Source: Eudoraea sp.
Lineage (GTDB): Bacteria > Bacteroidota > Bacteroidia > Flavobacteriales > Flavobacteriaceae
Assembly: GCA_024642325.1 (NCBI GenBank)
Contig: JAHEBI010000145.1
Coordinates: forward strand, 1-6,571
Length of the DNA: 6,571 nucleotides
Direction: 5' to 3'
A program made the translations under genes and the position numbers. Below the pieces are notes generated by a model. The model was given only the letters and a program-made list of their open reading frames with translations, was not told where the DNA came from and made no database searches. Below, piece after piece: positions 1 to 6,372 of the stretch. Position 1 is the stretch's first letter. Every line of letters begins with the position of its first letter.

Positions 1-1
1 A

Positions 2-391
2 CCCAAAGTAATGCAAATAGGTGAAAATGAAAAAGAGGTAAAGGAAACCCTTAAATTAGTTTTATCCGGAAAAAAAAGAGCTACATCACATTCGTTGTTA
101 GTGCTACAATACAGAAAGGAACCATTGCCCAAGATTGGTGATTTTACCGTCTTAACAGATTGGGATGGAGAAGCAAAATGCATTTTAAGGACAGTAGCGG
201 TAAGACTAAAACCATTTTTTAGCATTAGGGAATCCTATTCCAAAATAGAAGGTGAGGGCGATTCGTCCCTGACTTACTGGAAAAACAAGTACTGGGATTA
301 TTATACCAGGGAACTGGAACCATTTGCACGAGTCCCTAGGGATAGTATGATTGTTGTATGTGAATATTTTGAAAAAGTCTTTGAGAGATAA
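2..391 (+). CDS. ASCH-domain protein, 5' end cut off by the window edge
   Basis: ASCH domains have a PUA-like beta-barrel fold that binds RNA or nucleosides; some members are ribonucleases or, as in E. coli YqfB, N4-acetylcytidine amidohydrolases. The reading frame is open back to base 2 with no upstream stop. Longer ASCH proteins carry about 30 residues before the part seen here, so the ATG at 11 is probably internal and the true start lies outside the window. Numbering from that Met, visible hallmarks are the GKKRAT segment (residues 20-25, a KxxT pattern like the YqfB catalytic Lys/Thr), PKIGDF at 40-45, TDWDGEAKC at 49-57, the EGEGD acidic motif at 80-84 followed by a Trp/Tyr-rich helix, and a closing strand MIVVCEYFE at 113-121. 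Cytoplasmic. It converges on the Gfo/Idh/MocA gene and shares a terminator with it, so it is probably not part of the sugar cluster. The family call is solid; the substrate is unknown. Confidence 0.85.
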   Translation, partial: PKVMQIGENEKEVKETLKLVLSGKKRATSHSLLVLQYRKEPLPKIGDFTVLTDWDGEAKCILRTVAVRLKPFFSIRESYSKIEGEGDSSLTYWKNKYWDYYTRELEPFARVPRDSMIVVCEYFEKVFER

Positions 392-400
392 ATTCCATAG

Positions 401-433
401 AAAAAAAAAGACCCCAAATCAGGAGTCTTTTTT
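401..433. terminator. Bidirectional intrinsic terminator between convergent genes
   Basis: A run of nine A (401-409) precedes a hairpin, GACCCC (410-415), a 6-nt loop, GGAGTC (422-427), which is followed by a run of T (428-433). The stem has one C/A mismatch (413/424) and otherwise pairs. The A-run reads as a T-run on the minus strand, so the hairpin can end both the ASCH gene (stop at 391) and the minus-strand oxidoreductase gene (stop at 450). Its position between the two convergent stops supports the call. Confidence 0.75.
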
Positions 434-449
434 AGTATAGTCTTTTCTT

Positions 450-1586
450 TTATTCCATAGTAACCCAAACATTGCCCTCTTTATTGGATGCTACCGTGGC
501 TTCAATAAAATTAAGGCCCCGAACACCATCCAGCATAGTTGGGAATTCTCCGTCATTGTACTTTTCACCCCGAATTGCCTTTGCAGCTCCTAAATATATA
601 TTGGCCATGGAATCAAAAATACCCTCTGGATGCCCGGGTGGTAATTTAGTTCCATCAAGGCTTAACTTAGAATTATAGGCATGGCCTGGTTTATATATCT
701 GAGTTGGTTCCGTATCACTCAACTTATAGAGAAAATTAGGCCTTTCCTGTTCCCATACAAAAGCAGCTTTCTCACCATAAATTCTAATGGCCAGGCCGTT
801 CTCTTCACCTGTAGCCACCTGACTGCCCCTTATTACCCCTTTAATATGTTCTCCCATTCGGATTAATACAGTACCGTCCACATCCATTTGGTTATCATCA
901 TAGAGGTAATTGAAATCGCACAACAGGGAGTTTACTTTTAAACCTGTGGTATACTCAATAAGATTAAAAGCATGTACCCCTATGTCTCCCATACAGGAAC
1001 TTATTCCTGCTTTTTTGGGATCCAGCCTCCATACAGAGGAACGTTTTTCTTTGTCGTGGATTATGGTATTAATCCATCCCTGATAGTATCTGGCATCTAC
1101 TTTATGAATTTTGCCTAAAGCACCTTCCTTGATCATCTCACGCATTTGACGAACCATAGGATAGCCCGTATATGTATGTGTGACAACAAAAACCGTCCCT
1201 GCCTTTTTATGAGCCTCCTGTAGAATTTTTGCTTCCTCCAAAGTAGTTGTCATTGGCTTTTCGCAAATCACATGAAACCCGTTGTCCAACAATTTCTTGG
1301 CCATCGGGAAATGCAGGAAATTTGGTGTAAGAACTGAACAAACCTGCATTCTTTCCTCTTTAGGCAGTTTTAATTCCTCCTCAATAAGGGTATCAAAATC
1401 CTTATAGATCCTATTTATTGGAACATCAATTTCTTTTGCAAATTCGATATTCAATTCAAAATCGGGATTAAAAACTCCCCCTACTATTTGGTAATTATCG
1501 TTAATATGCGAAGCTACTCTATGCAATACTCCTATTAGAGAATCTCCTCCGCCCCCTATTACTCCCAATCTGATTTTTTTTGCCAT
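450..1586 (-). CDS. Gfo/Idh/MocA-family NAD(P)-dependent sugar oxidoreductase, cytoplasmic
   Basis: This family oxidises or reduces sugars, inositols and keto-sugars with NAD(P). The 378-residue length is typical. The N-terminal Rossmann domain (about 1-135) starts with a glycine-rich loop at residues 8-19 (GVIGGGGDSLIG), the longer form seen in the clade related to 3-keto-glycoside enzymes. CEKP at 108-111 supplies the catalytic Lys110. The C-terminal alpha/beta domain holds WRLDP (186-190) and GDIGVHAFNL (200-209), giving the usual Asp201/His205 pair, and PGHPEG near 317-322. There is no signal peptide or twin-arginine motif, so it should be cytoplasmic, unlike the many Tat-exported members in Bacteroidota. 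It is the last gene of the minus-strand run, 124 bp beyond the carrier, and has its own candidate promoter. Likely role: oxidation or NAD(P)H-dependent reduction of an imported sugar or keto-sugar (inference). Substrate, direction and cofactor preference cannot be read from the sequence. Confidence 0.92.
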   Translation of the reverse strand: MAKKIRLGVIGGGGDSLIGVLHRVASHINDNYQIVGGVFNPDFELNIEFAKEIDVPINRIYKDFDTLIEEELKLPKEERMQVCSVLTPNFLHFPMAKKLLDNGFHVICEKPMTTTLEEAKILQEAHKKAGTVFVVTHTYTGYPMVRQMREMIKEGALGKIHKVDARYYQGWINTIIHDKEKRSSVWRLDPKKAGISSCMGDIGVHAFNLIEYTTGLKVNSLLCDFNYLYDDNQMDVDGTVLIRMGEHIKGVIRGSQVATGEENGLAIRIYGEKAAFVWEQERPNFLYKLSDTEPTQIYKPGHAYNSKLSLDGTKLPPGHPEGIFDSMANIYLGAAKAIRGEKYNDGEFPTMLDGVRGLNFIEATVASNKEGNVWVTME

Positions 1587-1662
1587 TTTAATTTCCGTTC
1601 TTTTAATTTATCATTTTTATAATTCTAATATCTTTCTAAAATATATAATACATCCTTATTTC

Positions 1663-1696
1663 CAAACCTACTTATTAAGCGAGCATAGTTGCTCAA
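1663..1696 (-). promoter_or_regulatory. Candidate Bacteroidota-type promoter for the Gfo/Idh/MocA gene
   Basis: Read on the minus strand, TAGGTTTG (1670-1663) is an exact match to the Bacteroidota -7 element TAnnTTTG. A TTG (1696-1694) lies 23 nt upstream, at the long end of the spacing reported for the -33 element. Transcription would start near 1655-1658 and leave an untranslated leader of about 70 nt before the ATG at 1586. The gap of 124 bp before this gene, against 11 and 16 bp between the genes upstream, agrees with a separate or additional start here. Confidence 0.5.
1681..1694. repeat. Short perfect inverted repeat inside the candidate promoter
   Basis: GAGCA (1681-1685) and TGCTC (1690-1694) are exact reverse complements separated by 4 nt. 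The repeat lies between the -33-like and -7-like elements of the candidate minus-strand promoter, where a repressor would block polymerase. It is also 17-30 nt past the carrier gene's stop codon, so it could instead be a weak hairpin at the 3' end of that transcript. It lacks a T-run on the minus strand, which makes a standard intrinsic terminator unlikely. At 5-bp arms, chance is not excluded. Confidence 0.35.
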
Positions 1697-1710
1697 TTTA
1701 TATAAAATAT

Positions 1711-2940
1711 CTAAGATTTGTAAGCAATTTTCTCGTTTTTAAACATTAACGCAAACCATACGGAAACCGCAATTGCAAATACTGCTGGAAACATCCAGAT
1801 TGTCTCCCAATTATGTAAGGCCTCTTCCTGCGTAAAATAATCTGTTATTCTTCCCGCTATCCAGAATCCCATTAGCATACCAACTCCGTAAGTAGCCAAT
1901 GTAATCAATCCCTGGGCTGCACTTTTATATTTAGGCCCTGCCTTGCTATCCGTATATATTTGTCCGGATACAAAAAAGAAATCATAACAAATCCCATGTA
2001 GGGCAATCCCGAGAAGTAGGAGGAATGAAAATTCCCCTGCGCTTCCATAAGCAAAACAGATATATCGCACTGCCCAGGCCAACATGGCAACTATCATTGT
2101 GTTTTTAAAGCCAAACCTCCTAAAAAAGAATGGCAAAAGAAGCATAAACAGAATCTCTGATATTTGACCTATGGTCATTTTACCTGCCGGGTTTGAGACC
2201 CCAATTTCTCCCAGGAATTGTCCGGCATGCTGATAATAAAAAGCCAGTGGAATACAAATAAATACCGAAGCCAGAAAAAACACTAAAAAATTTCTGTCCT
2301 TCAAAAGTTTTAGGGCTTCCAATCCAATAATATCGGCTATCCTGATTTTTCTTTTCCCTATTATTGCAGGAGGTGTTTTTGGCAGGGTAAAACTAAAAAA
2401 TCCCAATATACCCGAGGCAACGGCCGTCATTAAGAATGTATTTCTAAGATATCCTTTGTTTAAACCTTCCATAGAGTCCCAATGAAAGAAATAACTAATG
2501 GCCAAACCGGACACTATCCAACCTGTTGTCCCAAAAACTCGGACAAAAGAGAACTGTTTTGCAGGGTTATCCATCTGATTAAAGGAAACAGAATTTACCA
2601 GGGCCAAAGTTGGCATGTACAATATCATGTAACCTAAAATATAAGGGTAAAACCCACTAAAACTTGTGGCATAAGTCAACTTCACCATTAAAGCTGCACC
2701 AATAAGATGCAGTACTCCCAGAATCCTTTCTGCATTGAAGTAACGGTCCGCTATTAGTCCTATAATAAATGGAGCAATTATTGCCCCCCAGGATTGTGTG
2801 GAATAGGCCATGGCAATCTCTGGATCACTTGCCTCGAGACTGGTAGGCAAATAAATTCCCATAGTAACGTACCAGCTACCCCAAATAAAGAACTCCAAGA
2901 ACATCATTACGGAAAGTTGTACCTGAATCTTTTTATTCAT
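1711..2940 (-). CDS. MFS carrier of the nucleoside:H+ symporter (NupG-like) family, probably a sugar or keto-sugar importer
   Basis: An inner-membrane proton-coupled permease of 409 residues with about 12 hydrophobic segments; the first spans roughly residues 9-31 and the last roughly 383-401. The GLIADR loop at 61-66 is the MFS motif after the second helix. RVFGTTGW (134-141) and ALHGICYDFFFVSG (313-326) are hallmarks of the NupG/XapB nucleoside symporter family. A charged central stretch (about 186-215, KTP...KRKIR) is the cytoplasmic loop joining the two six-helix halves. The start sits 11 bp after the DinB-fold gene's stop, with a weak GCGGAA ahead of it, so co-transcription is likely. 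Members of this family in Bacteroidota often lie beside Gfo/Idh/MocA, TIM-barrel isomerase and GMC genes rather than nucleoside-catabolic genes, and no nucleoside enzyme is present here. A sugar-derived substrate is therefore the better guess (inference). Confidence 0.9.
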   Translation of the reverse strand: MNKKIQVQLSVMMFLEFFIWGSWYVTMGIYLPTSLEASDPEIAMAYSTQSWGAIIAPFIIGLIADRYFNAERILGVLHLIGAALMVKLTYATSFSGFYPYILGYMILYMPTLALVNSVSFNQMDNPAKQFSFVRVFGTTGWIVSGLAISYFFHWDSMEGLNKGYLRNTFLMTAVASGILGFFSFTLPKTPPAIIGKRKIRIADIIGLEALKLLKDRNFLVFFLASVFICIPLAFYYQHAGQFLGEIGVSNPAGKMTIGQISEILFMLLLPFFFRRFGFKNTMIVAMLAWAVRYICFAYGSAGEFSFLLLLGIALHGICYDFFFVSGQIYTDSKAGPKYKSAAQGLITLATYGVGMLMGFWIAGRITDYFTQEEALHNWETIWMFPAVFAIAVSVWFALMFKNEKIAYKS

Positions 2941-2951
2941 GAAAAATTCCG

Positions 2952-3395
2952 CTAACGTTTATAAAAAATATAGTCTAATGAAAGAGGTTCTAATTCATTA
3001 TCCCTGAAATTCATTGCTATTTGGGACCTGTGATGTGTAGAATGATTTATAATATGAAATAATATGTCTTGCAGGGTATTTGTAAAAAGCCTGCCTTCTG
3101 CATTTTCATAGTCTATCCTTACATCAAAATCTGTGGAATTCGTCGCTATTTCAAAAGAACTTCTCTGGTTTTCATAATGAATATCACCCCAATTTTCTAA
3201 AGGGTGAATTTGCCACACTTTATAAACTGAGGCCTTCCGCAAAATTCTTGAATTCCATATATGATGGGCGTTTAAGATATGGCTGAACAACAATATACTT
3301 TTCTCAGGAACCTTATCGAGCTTAATACATTCCTCAATGAACTTTTTATTGCAATAAAAATTATAATCAAAAAGTTGATTAAAAAAATCTTTCAT
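2952..3395 (-). CDS. DinB-fold four-helix-bundle protein, putative metal-dependent enzyme
   Basis: A 147-residue, predominantly helical protein of the DinB/YfiT superfamily. This is not DNA polymerase IV, which shares the name DinB. Characterised relatives bind a metal with three histidines, and some transfer thiols such as bacillithiol or mycothiol to electrophiles; most are uncharacterised. The helix LFSHILNAHHIW (36-47) offers the first ligand, most likely His39 (His44 and His45 are alternatives). NHSTHHRSQIA (117-127) gives the HxxxH pair His118/His122 followed by the usual R-x-Q. All three ligand positions therefore appear intact and the protein should be active. It has no signal peptide, so it is cytoplasmic. 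It sits 16 bp after the TIM-barrel gene and 11 bp before the carrier gene, inside a tight sugar operon. Its role there is unknown: removal of a reactive carbonyl product would be one guess, without direct support. Upstream ATG at 3403-3401 is out of frame. Confidence 0.85.
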   Translation of the reverse strand: MKDFFNQLFDYNFYCNKKFIEECIKLDKVPEKSILLFSHILNAHHIWNSRILRKASVYKVWQIHPLENWGDIHYENQRSSFEIATNSTDFDVRIDYENAEGRLFTNTLQDILFHIINHSTHHRSQIAMNFRDNELEPLSLDYIFYKR

Positions 3396-3411
3396 AGTGC
3401 ATTCCAGGTAG

Positions 3412-4416
3412 TTAAGTAACTTCTTTAGACGCTTTTATCAATAAGTCTCTTGTGGCTATAATCCCTTCTTCTTCAGATAATTCTCTTCCTTCGTATTCAA
3501 CACCTATATAACCTGTATAACCGGCATCCTTGACAATTTGCAGCATTTTAATGTAATCTATTTCAGTTTCATTTCCATTGGCATCAAAATTATGGGATTT
3601 GGCGCTTACTGCTTTGGCGTGAACCATTAATTCTTTTACCCCTTGATAGATATCGTAATTCTCGGCACAGCCGTCAGTGTAATCTTTCGGGTCTTTCCTT
3701 CTTATACAGAAATTGCCGAAATCGGGCAAGGTTCCGCAATTTGACATACTAACCTGGTCCATAACATCAGTAAGCATCGCGGCATTAGATGAAAGGCCTC
3801 CGTGATTTTCTACAAGCACGTTTATATTTTTGGTCTTTGCATAAGTGGAAAGTTGTGTAAGGCCATCTATTGAATTAGCTTTCCATTCATTAGGATCAGA
3901 ACTCCCTGCAAGGTTTACTCTAATAGCATGGCAACCCATAGCAGCAGCGGCATCAACCCATTTATAATGATTTTCTACTGCTTTTTTCCGTTCTGCAGCA
4001 TCAGAGGTTGCCAGATCTCCCTGCCCATCAATCATGATCAGGATATTCTTTAAACCGTGTTTCTCTGCTTCCGCATTGGATCTGTCCACAAAGGATTGCA
4101 TGGCCTCTCTAGAATAATTGGCTGGTTTCAGCTCTTTATTATATAACTGGCTTACATATTCCAGTCCTTCAAATCCCCAATTTTTGGCCTTTTCAGCAAA
4201 AGTATAAGGGTCAACACCATCCGAATTAATCATATTGTGTATGGACCATTGTGCCAGGGATAATTTAAAAAAAGGTGTCGCCGTTGTACTGGCAATTTCC
4301 TGAATTTTTTCTGTCTCTTTTACAGCTTTCTTATCATCCTTGCAGGAATATATTCCAAGCAGTGAAAACCCTATCCCGGCCTGGGAAGTATTTCTAATGA
4401 AGCTTCTTCTTTTCAT
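3412..4416 (-). CDS. Tat-exported lipoprotein, xylose-isomerase-like TIM barrel (sugar isomerase/epimerase or lyase)
   Basis: A 334-residue protein of the AP-endonuclease-2/xylose-isomerase-like TIM-barrel family, which includes hydroxypyruvate isomerase, keto-sugar 3-epimerases, IolE/IolI and the 3-keto-glycoside-cleaving LgdB and DgpC enzymes. The N-terminus has a twin-arginine motif (KRRSFIRN, 2-9), a short hydrophobic stretch (13-23) and a lipobox-like IYSC with Cys25, followed by a charged linker to about residue 47. It should therefore be exported folded and anchored in the membrane on the periplasmic side. The barrel covers about 50-334. The expected metal ligands are visible: Glu203 (VENH), Asp232 (PDFGN), His266 (VHAK) and Glu307 (GVEYEG); Glu86 (GLEYV) is another conserved acidic position. 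AAGGAA lies 8-14 nt before the start codon and supports it. First gene of the minus-strand operon, divergent from the GMC gene. Likely acts on the keto-sugar made by the GMC complex (inference); the precise reaction cannot be read. Confidence 0.9.
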   Translation of the reverse strand: MKRRSFIRNTSQAGIGFSLLGIYSCKDDKKAVKETEKIQEIASTTATPFFKLSLAQWSIHNMINSDGVDPYTFAEKAKNWGFEGLEYVSQLYNKELKPANYSREAMQSFVDRSNAEAEKHGLKNILIMIDGQGDLATSDAAERKKAVENHYKWVDAAAAMGCHAIRVNLAGSSDPNEWKANSIDGLTQLSTYAKTKNINVLVENHGGLSSNAAMLTDVMDQVSMSNCGTLPDFGNFCIRRKDPKDYTDGCAENYDIYQGVKELMVHAKAVSAKSHNFDANGNETEIDYIKMLQIVKDAGYTGYIGVEYEGRELSEEEGIIATRDLLIKASKEVT

Positions 4417-4450
4417 AAGTCTGTTTCCTTTAAAAAGTTAGCATAATATT

Positions 4451-4508
4451 TACCATATGGAATATTAGTTTTTTATACTAAATTATTATGGTATGAGGTG
4501 TGCATAAT
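4451..4508. promoter_or_regulatory. Possible operator and weak minus-strand promoter in the divergent region
   Basis: The 237-bp gap between divergent genes must drive at least the TIM-barrel operon. On the minus strand TAATTTAG (4485-4478) matches the -7 element TAnnTTTG with one mismatch, about 62 nt before the TIM-barrel ATG, but no TTG lies at the right distance. Around it are TACCATA (4451-4457) and its exact reverse complement TATGGTA (4487-4493), an overlapping inverted pair ATTATG (4485-4490)/CATAAT (4503-4508), and a direct repeat of GCATAAT (4441-4447 and 4502-4508). Such repeats suit a regulator site, but the DNA is very AT-rich and short repeats arise by chance. Confidence 0.25.
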
Positions 4509-4615
4509 GTAATTCAACTTTTATAAAATAACACTATTTCCATTTTCTTAGTTTACCTTCCTGTTTAATGCCGACTCCATAAGTTAATAAACCTTTAAAT
4601 GTAGAAAATATATTT

Positions 4616-4623
4616 TATATTTG
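4616..4623 (+). promoter_or_regulatory. -7 promoter element upstream of the GMC dehydrogenase gene
   Basis: TATATTTG is an exact match to the Bacteroidota -7 element TAnnTTTG. It ends 30 nt before the ATG at 4654, giving a short leader of roughly 20-25 nt. No clear TTG stands at the -33 position; the sequence there is an AT-rich TTTAAAT tract. The gene has no convincing Shine-Dalgarno sequence, which is usual in this phylum. Confidence 0.55.
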
Positions 4624-4653
4624 AAGCTTTTAGCAAATAAACAATATTACTAA

Positions 4654-6372
4654 ATGGGTGAATTTTATTACAATGAAGAACAGGAGTCGTATGATGCAAT
4701 TGTCGTAGGTACTGGGATCAGTGGTGGCTGGGCCGCAAAAGAATTATGTGAGAAAGGACTCAAGACACTTGTTCTGGAACGAGGTCGCATGGTAAAGCAT
4801 CGTGAAGATTACCCCACCGCAAATATGGATACCTGGGACTTTCGGAATAACGGTGAATTGCCCCCTGAAGAAGTAGCGAAACAGTCAAAACAAGCTCGTA
4901 CAGGATACACCGTAAGAGCACAACATAATTTTTGGTTCGTCAATGACCTGGAACATCCCTATAATGAAACAAAACGATTCGACTGGATGCGCGGTTACCA
5001 TGTGGGTGGGAGATCATTGCTTTGGGGGCGTCATAGCTACCGTTGGAGCGATCTGGATTTTGAAGCTAATAAAAAGGATGGCATAGCCGTAGACTGGCCG
5101 GTCCGATATAAAGAAATAGCTCCGTGGTATAGCAAAGTTGAAACTTATATAGGAGTGACAGGGGAACGTTTAGGGCTTCCACAATTACCCGACAGTGAGT
5201 TTGAGCCCATGATGGAACTGAACTGTATTGAACAACATGTCCGTGAAAAGGTAGCTGAAAATTTTGGGGGGCGCATTATCACTGCTGGCCGAGTGGCCCA
5301 TATCAACAGTGCTAAACAATTTGACGGGGACGGAAGAACCCGTTGTCAATTTAGAAACAGATGTATTCGCGGATGCCCTTTTGGCGCCTATTTTAGCAGT
5401 AACTCATCTACCTTGCCGGCAGCAGAAGCCACCGGAAATATGACCCTGAGGCCAGATTCTATTGTTCATGAGGTTATGTACGATCCGGATACCAAAAAAG
5501 CAACCGGCGTGAAAGTAATAGACAGGGTTACCAAAGAAACCTTTGAATTTAAAGCAAAGGTCATATTCCTTTGTGCCTCTGCCATAGCCTCTACATCAAT
5601 ATTGATGCAATCAAAATCGGATCGGTTCCCAAACGGAATGGGAAATGATTCTGATCAGTTGGGCAGAAATATTATGGACCATCATCTTGGAGTAGGTGCC
5701 TCAGGAAAATATGATGGTTATAACGATAAGTTTTACAAGGGAAGAAAACCTAATGGAATCTATGTGCCGCGCTTCCGGAATATTGGCGGAGATACTAATA
5801 TGAAAGAGTTTATACGCGGATATGGTTATCAGGGAAGTGGTAGCAGAGGTAATTGGGAAGATGCAGTTTCCGAATTATCGCATGGAAAAGACCTTAAAGA
5901 AGCTATCTTAAAACCAGGTGGCTGGACCTTTGGGATGGGCGGTTTTGGTGAAGTATTGCCCTATGAAGATAACCGGATGACTTTAGATTATGACAAATTA
6001 GATGGTTGGGGATTACCAACAGTAACATTTGATGCTGAATTTAAGGAAAACGAGTGGAAGATGCGGGAAGACATGAAAGAACAGGCGTATGAAATGCTGA
6101 AAAAAGCCGGACTAAGGGACGTTGAAGCTTATGACAGGCCGGGGGCCCTTGGGTTGGGTATTCACGAAATGGGAACTGCCCGGATGGGAAGAGATCCCAA
6201 AACGTCCGTTCTTAATGGTTACAATCAGGTGCATGACGTCAAAAACGTATATGTAACAGATGGGGCATTTATGACCTCAGCCTCCTGTGTAAACCCTTCA
6301 TTGACATATATGGCATTTACGGCACGAGCTGCCCACCATGCTGCAGAACAACTTAAAAAAGGATTATTGTAA
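4654..6372 (+). CDS. GMC-family FAD sugar/glycoside dehydrogenase, catalytic subunit with an Fe-S-type cysteine motif
   Basis: A 572-residue glucose-methanol-choline oxidoreductase that oxidises a sugar or glycoside hydroxyl and passes electrons onward rather than to oxygen (inferred from subunit partners). The FAD-binding Rossmann motif GTGISG is at 19-24, with the ribose-binding Glu42 in VLERG. HVGGRSLLWG (116-125) is the second GMC signature region. CX5CX3C (Cys231, Cys237, Cys241) matches the spacing of the cysteines that bind a 3Fe-4S cluster in Burkholderia FAD glucose dehydrogenase. The C-terminal catalytic pair is His504 (GIHEMGTARMG) and Asn547 (CVNPSLT), both present. An in-frame stop lies directly before the ATG, so the start is fixed and no signal peptide exists. 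Export as a complex with the Tat-signal-bearing product of the next gene is likely; the stop overlaps that gene's start by one base. Related enzymes include gluconate 2-dehydrogenase, sorbitol dehydrogenase and glucoside 3-dehydrogenase; the last fits the neighbours best (inference). Confidence 0.93.
   Translation: MGEFYYNEEQESYDAIVVGTGISGGWAAKELCEKGLKTLVLERGRMVKHREDYPTANMDTWDFRNNGELPPEEVAKQSKQARTGYTVRAQHNFWFVNDLEHPYNETKRFDWMRGYHVGGRSLLWGRHSYRWSDLDFEANKKDGIAVDWPVRYKEIAPWYSKVETYIGVTGERLGLPQLPDSEFEPMMELNCIEQHVREKVAENFGGRIITAGRVAHINSAKQFDGDGRTRCQFRNRCIRGCPFGAYFSSNSSTLPAAEATGNMTLRPDSIVHEVMYDPDTKKATGVKVIDRVTKETFEFKAKVIFLCASAIASTSILMQSKSDRFPNGMGNDSDQLGRNIMDHHLGVGASGKYDGYNDKFYKGRKPNGIYVPRFRNIGGDTNMKEFIRGYGYQGSGSRGNWEDAVSELSHGKDLKEAILKPGGWTFGMGGFGEVLPYEDNRMTLDYDKLDGWGLPTVTFDAEFKENEWKMREDMKEQAYEMLKKAGLRDVEAYDRPGALGLGIHEMGTARMGRDPKTSVLNGYNQVHDVKNVYVTDGAFMTSASCVNPSLTYMAFTARAAHHAAEQLKKGLL

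Noticed and set aside
392..460. Nine-base direct repeat ATTCCATAG at 392-400 and 452-460 flanking the terminator
   Set aside because: The second copy includes the last codons of the oxidoreductase gene (read on the minus strand), and there is no transposase or inverted terminal repeat between the copies, so a target-site duplication is not supported.
472..866. Two short plus-strand open frames (472-678 and 681-866) opposite the Gfo/Idh/MocA gene
   Set aside because: They lie entirely antisense to a gene with clear family motifs and show no recognisable domain of their own.
1905..2090. Short minus-strand open frame inside the carrier gene
   Set aside because: It is an alternative frame of the MFS coding sequence, with no separate initiation signal or family resemblance.
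2952..3395. Reading the DinB name as an SOS-response DNA polymerase IV
   Set aside because: The 147-residue protein has the HxxxH four-helix DinB-superfamily pattern and none of the Y-family polymerase motifs.
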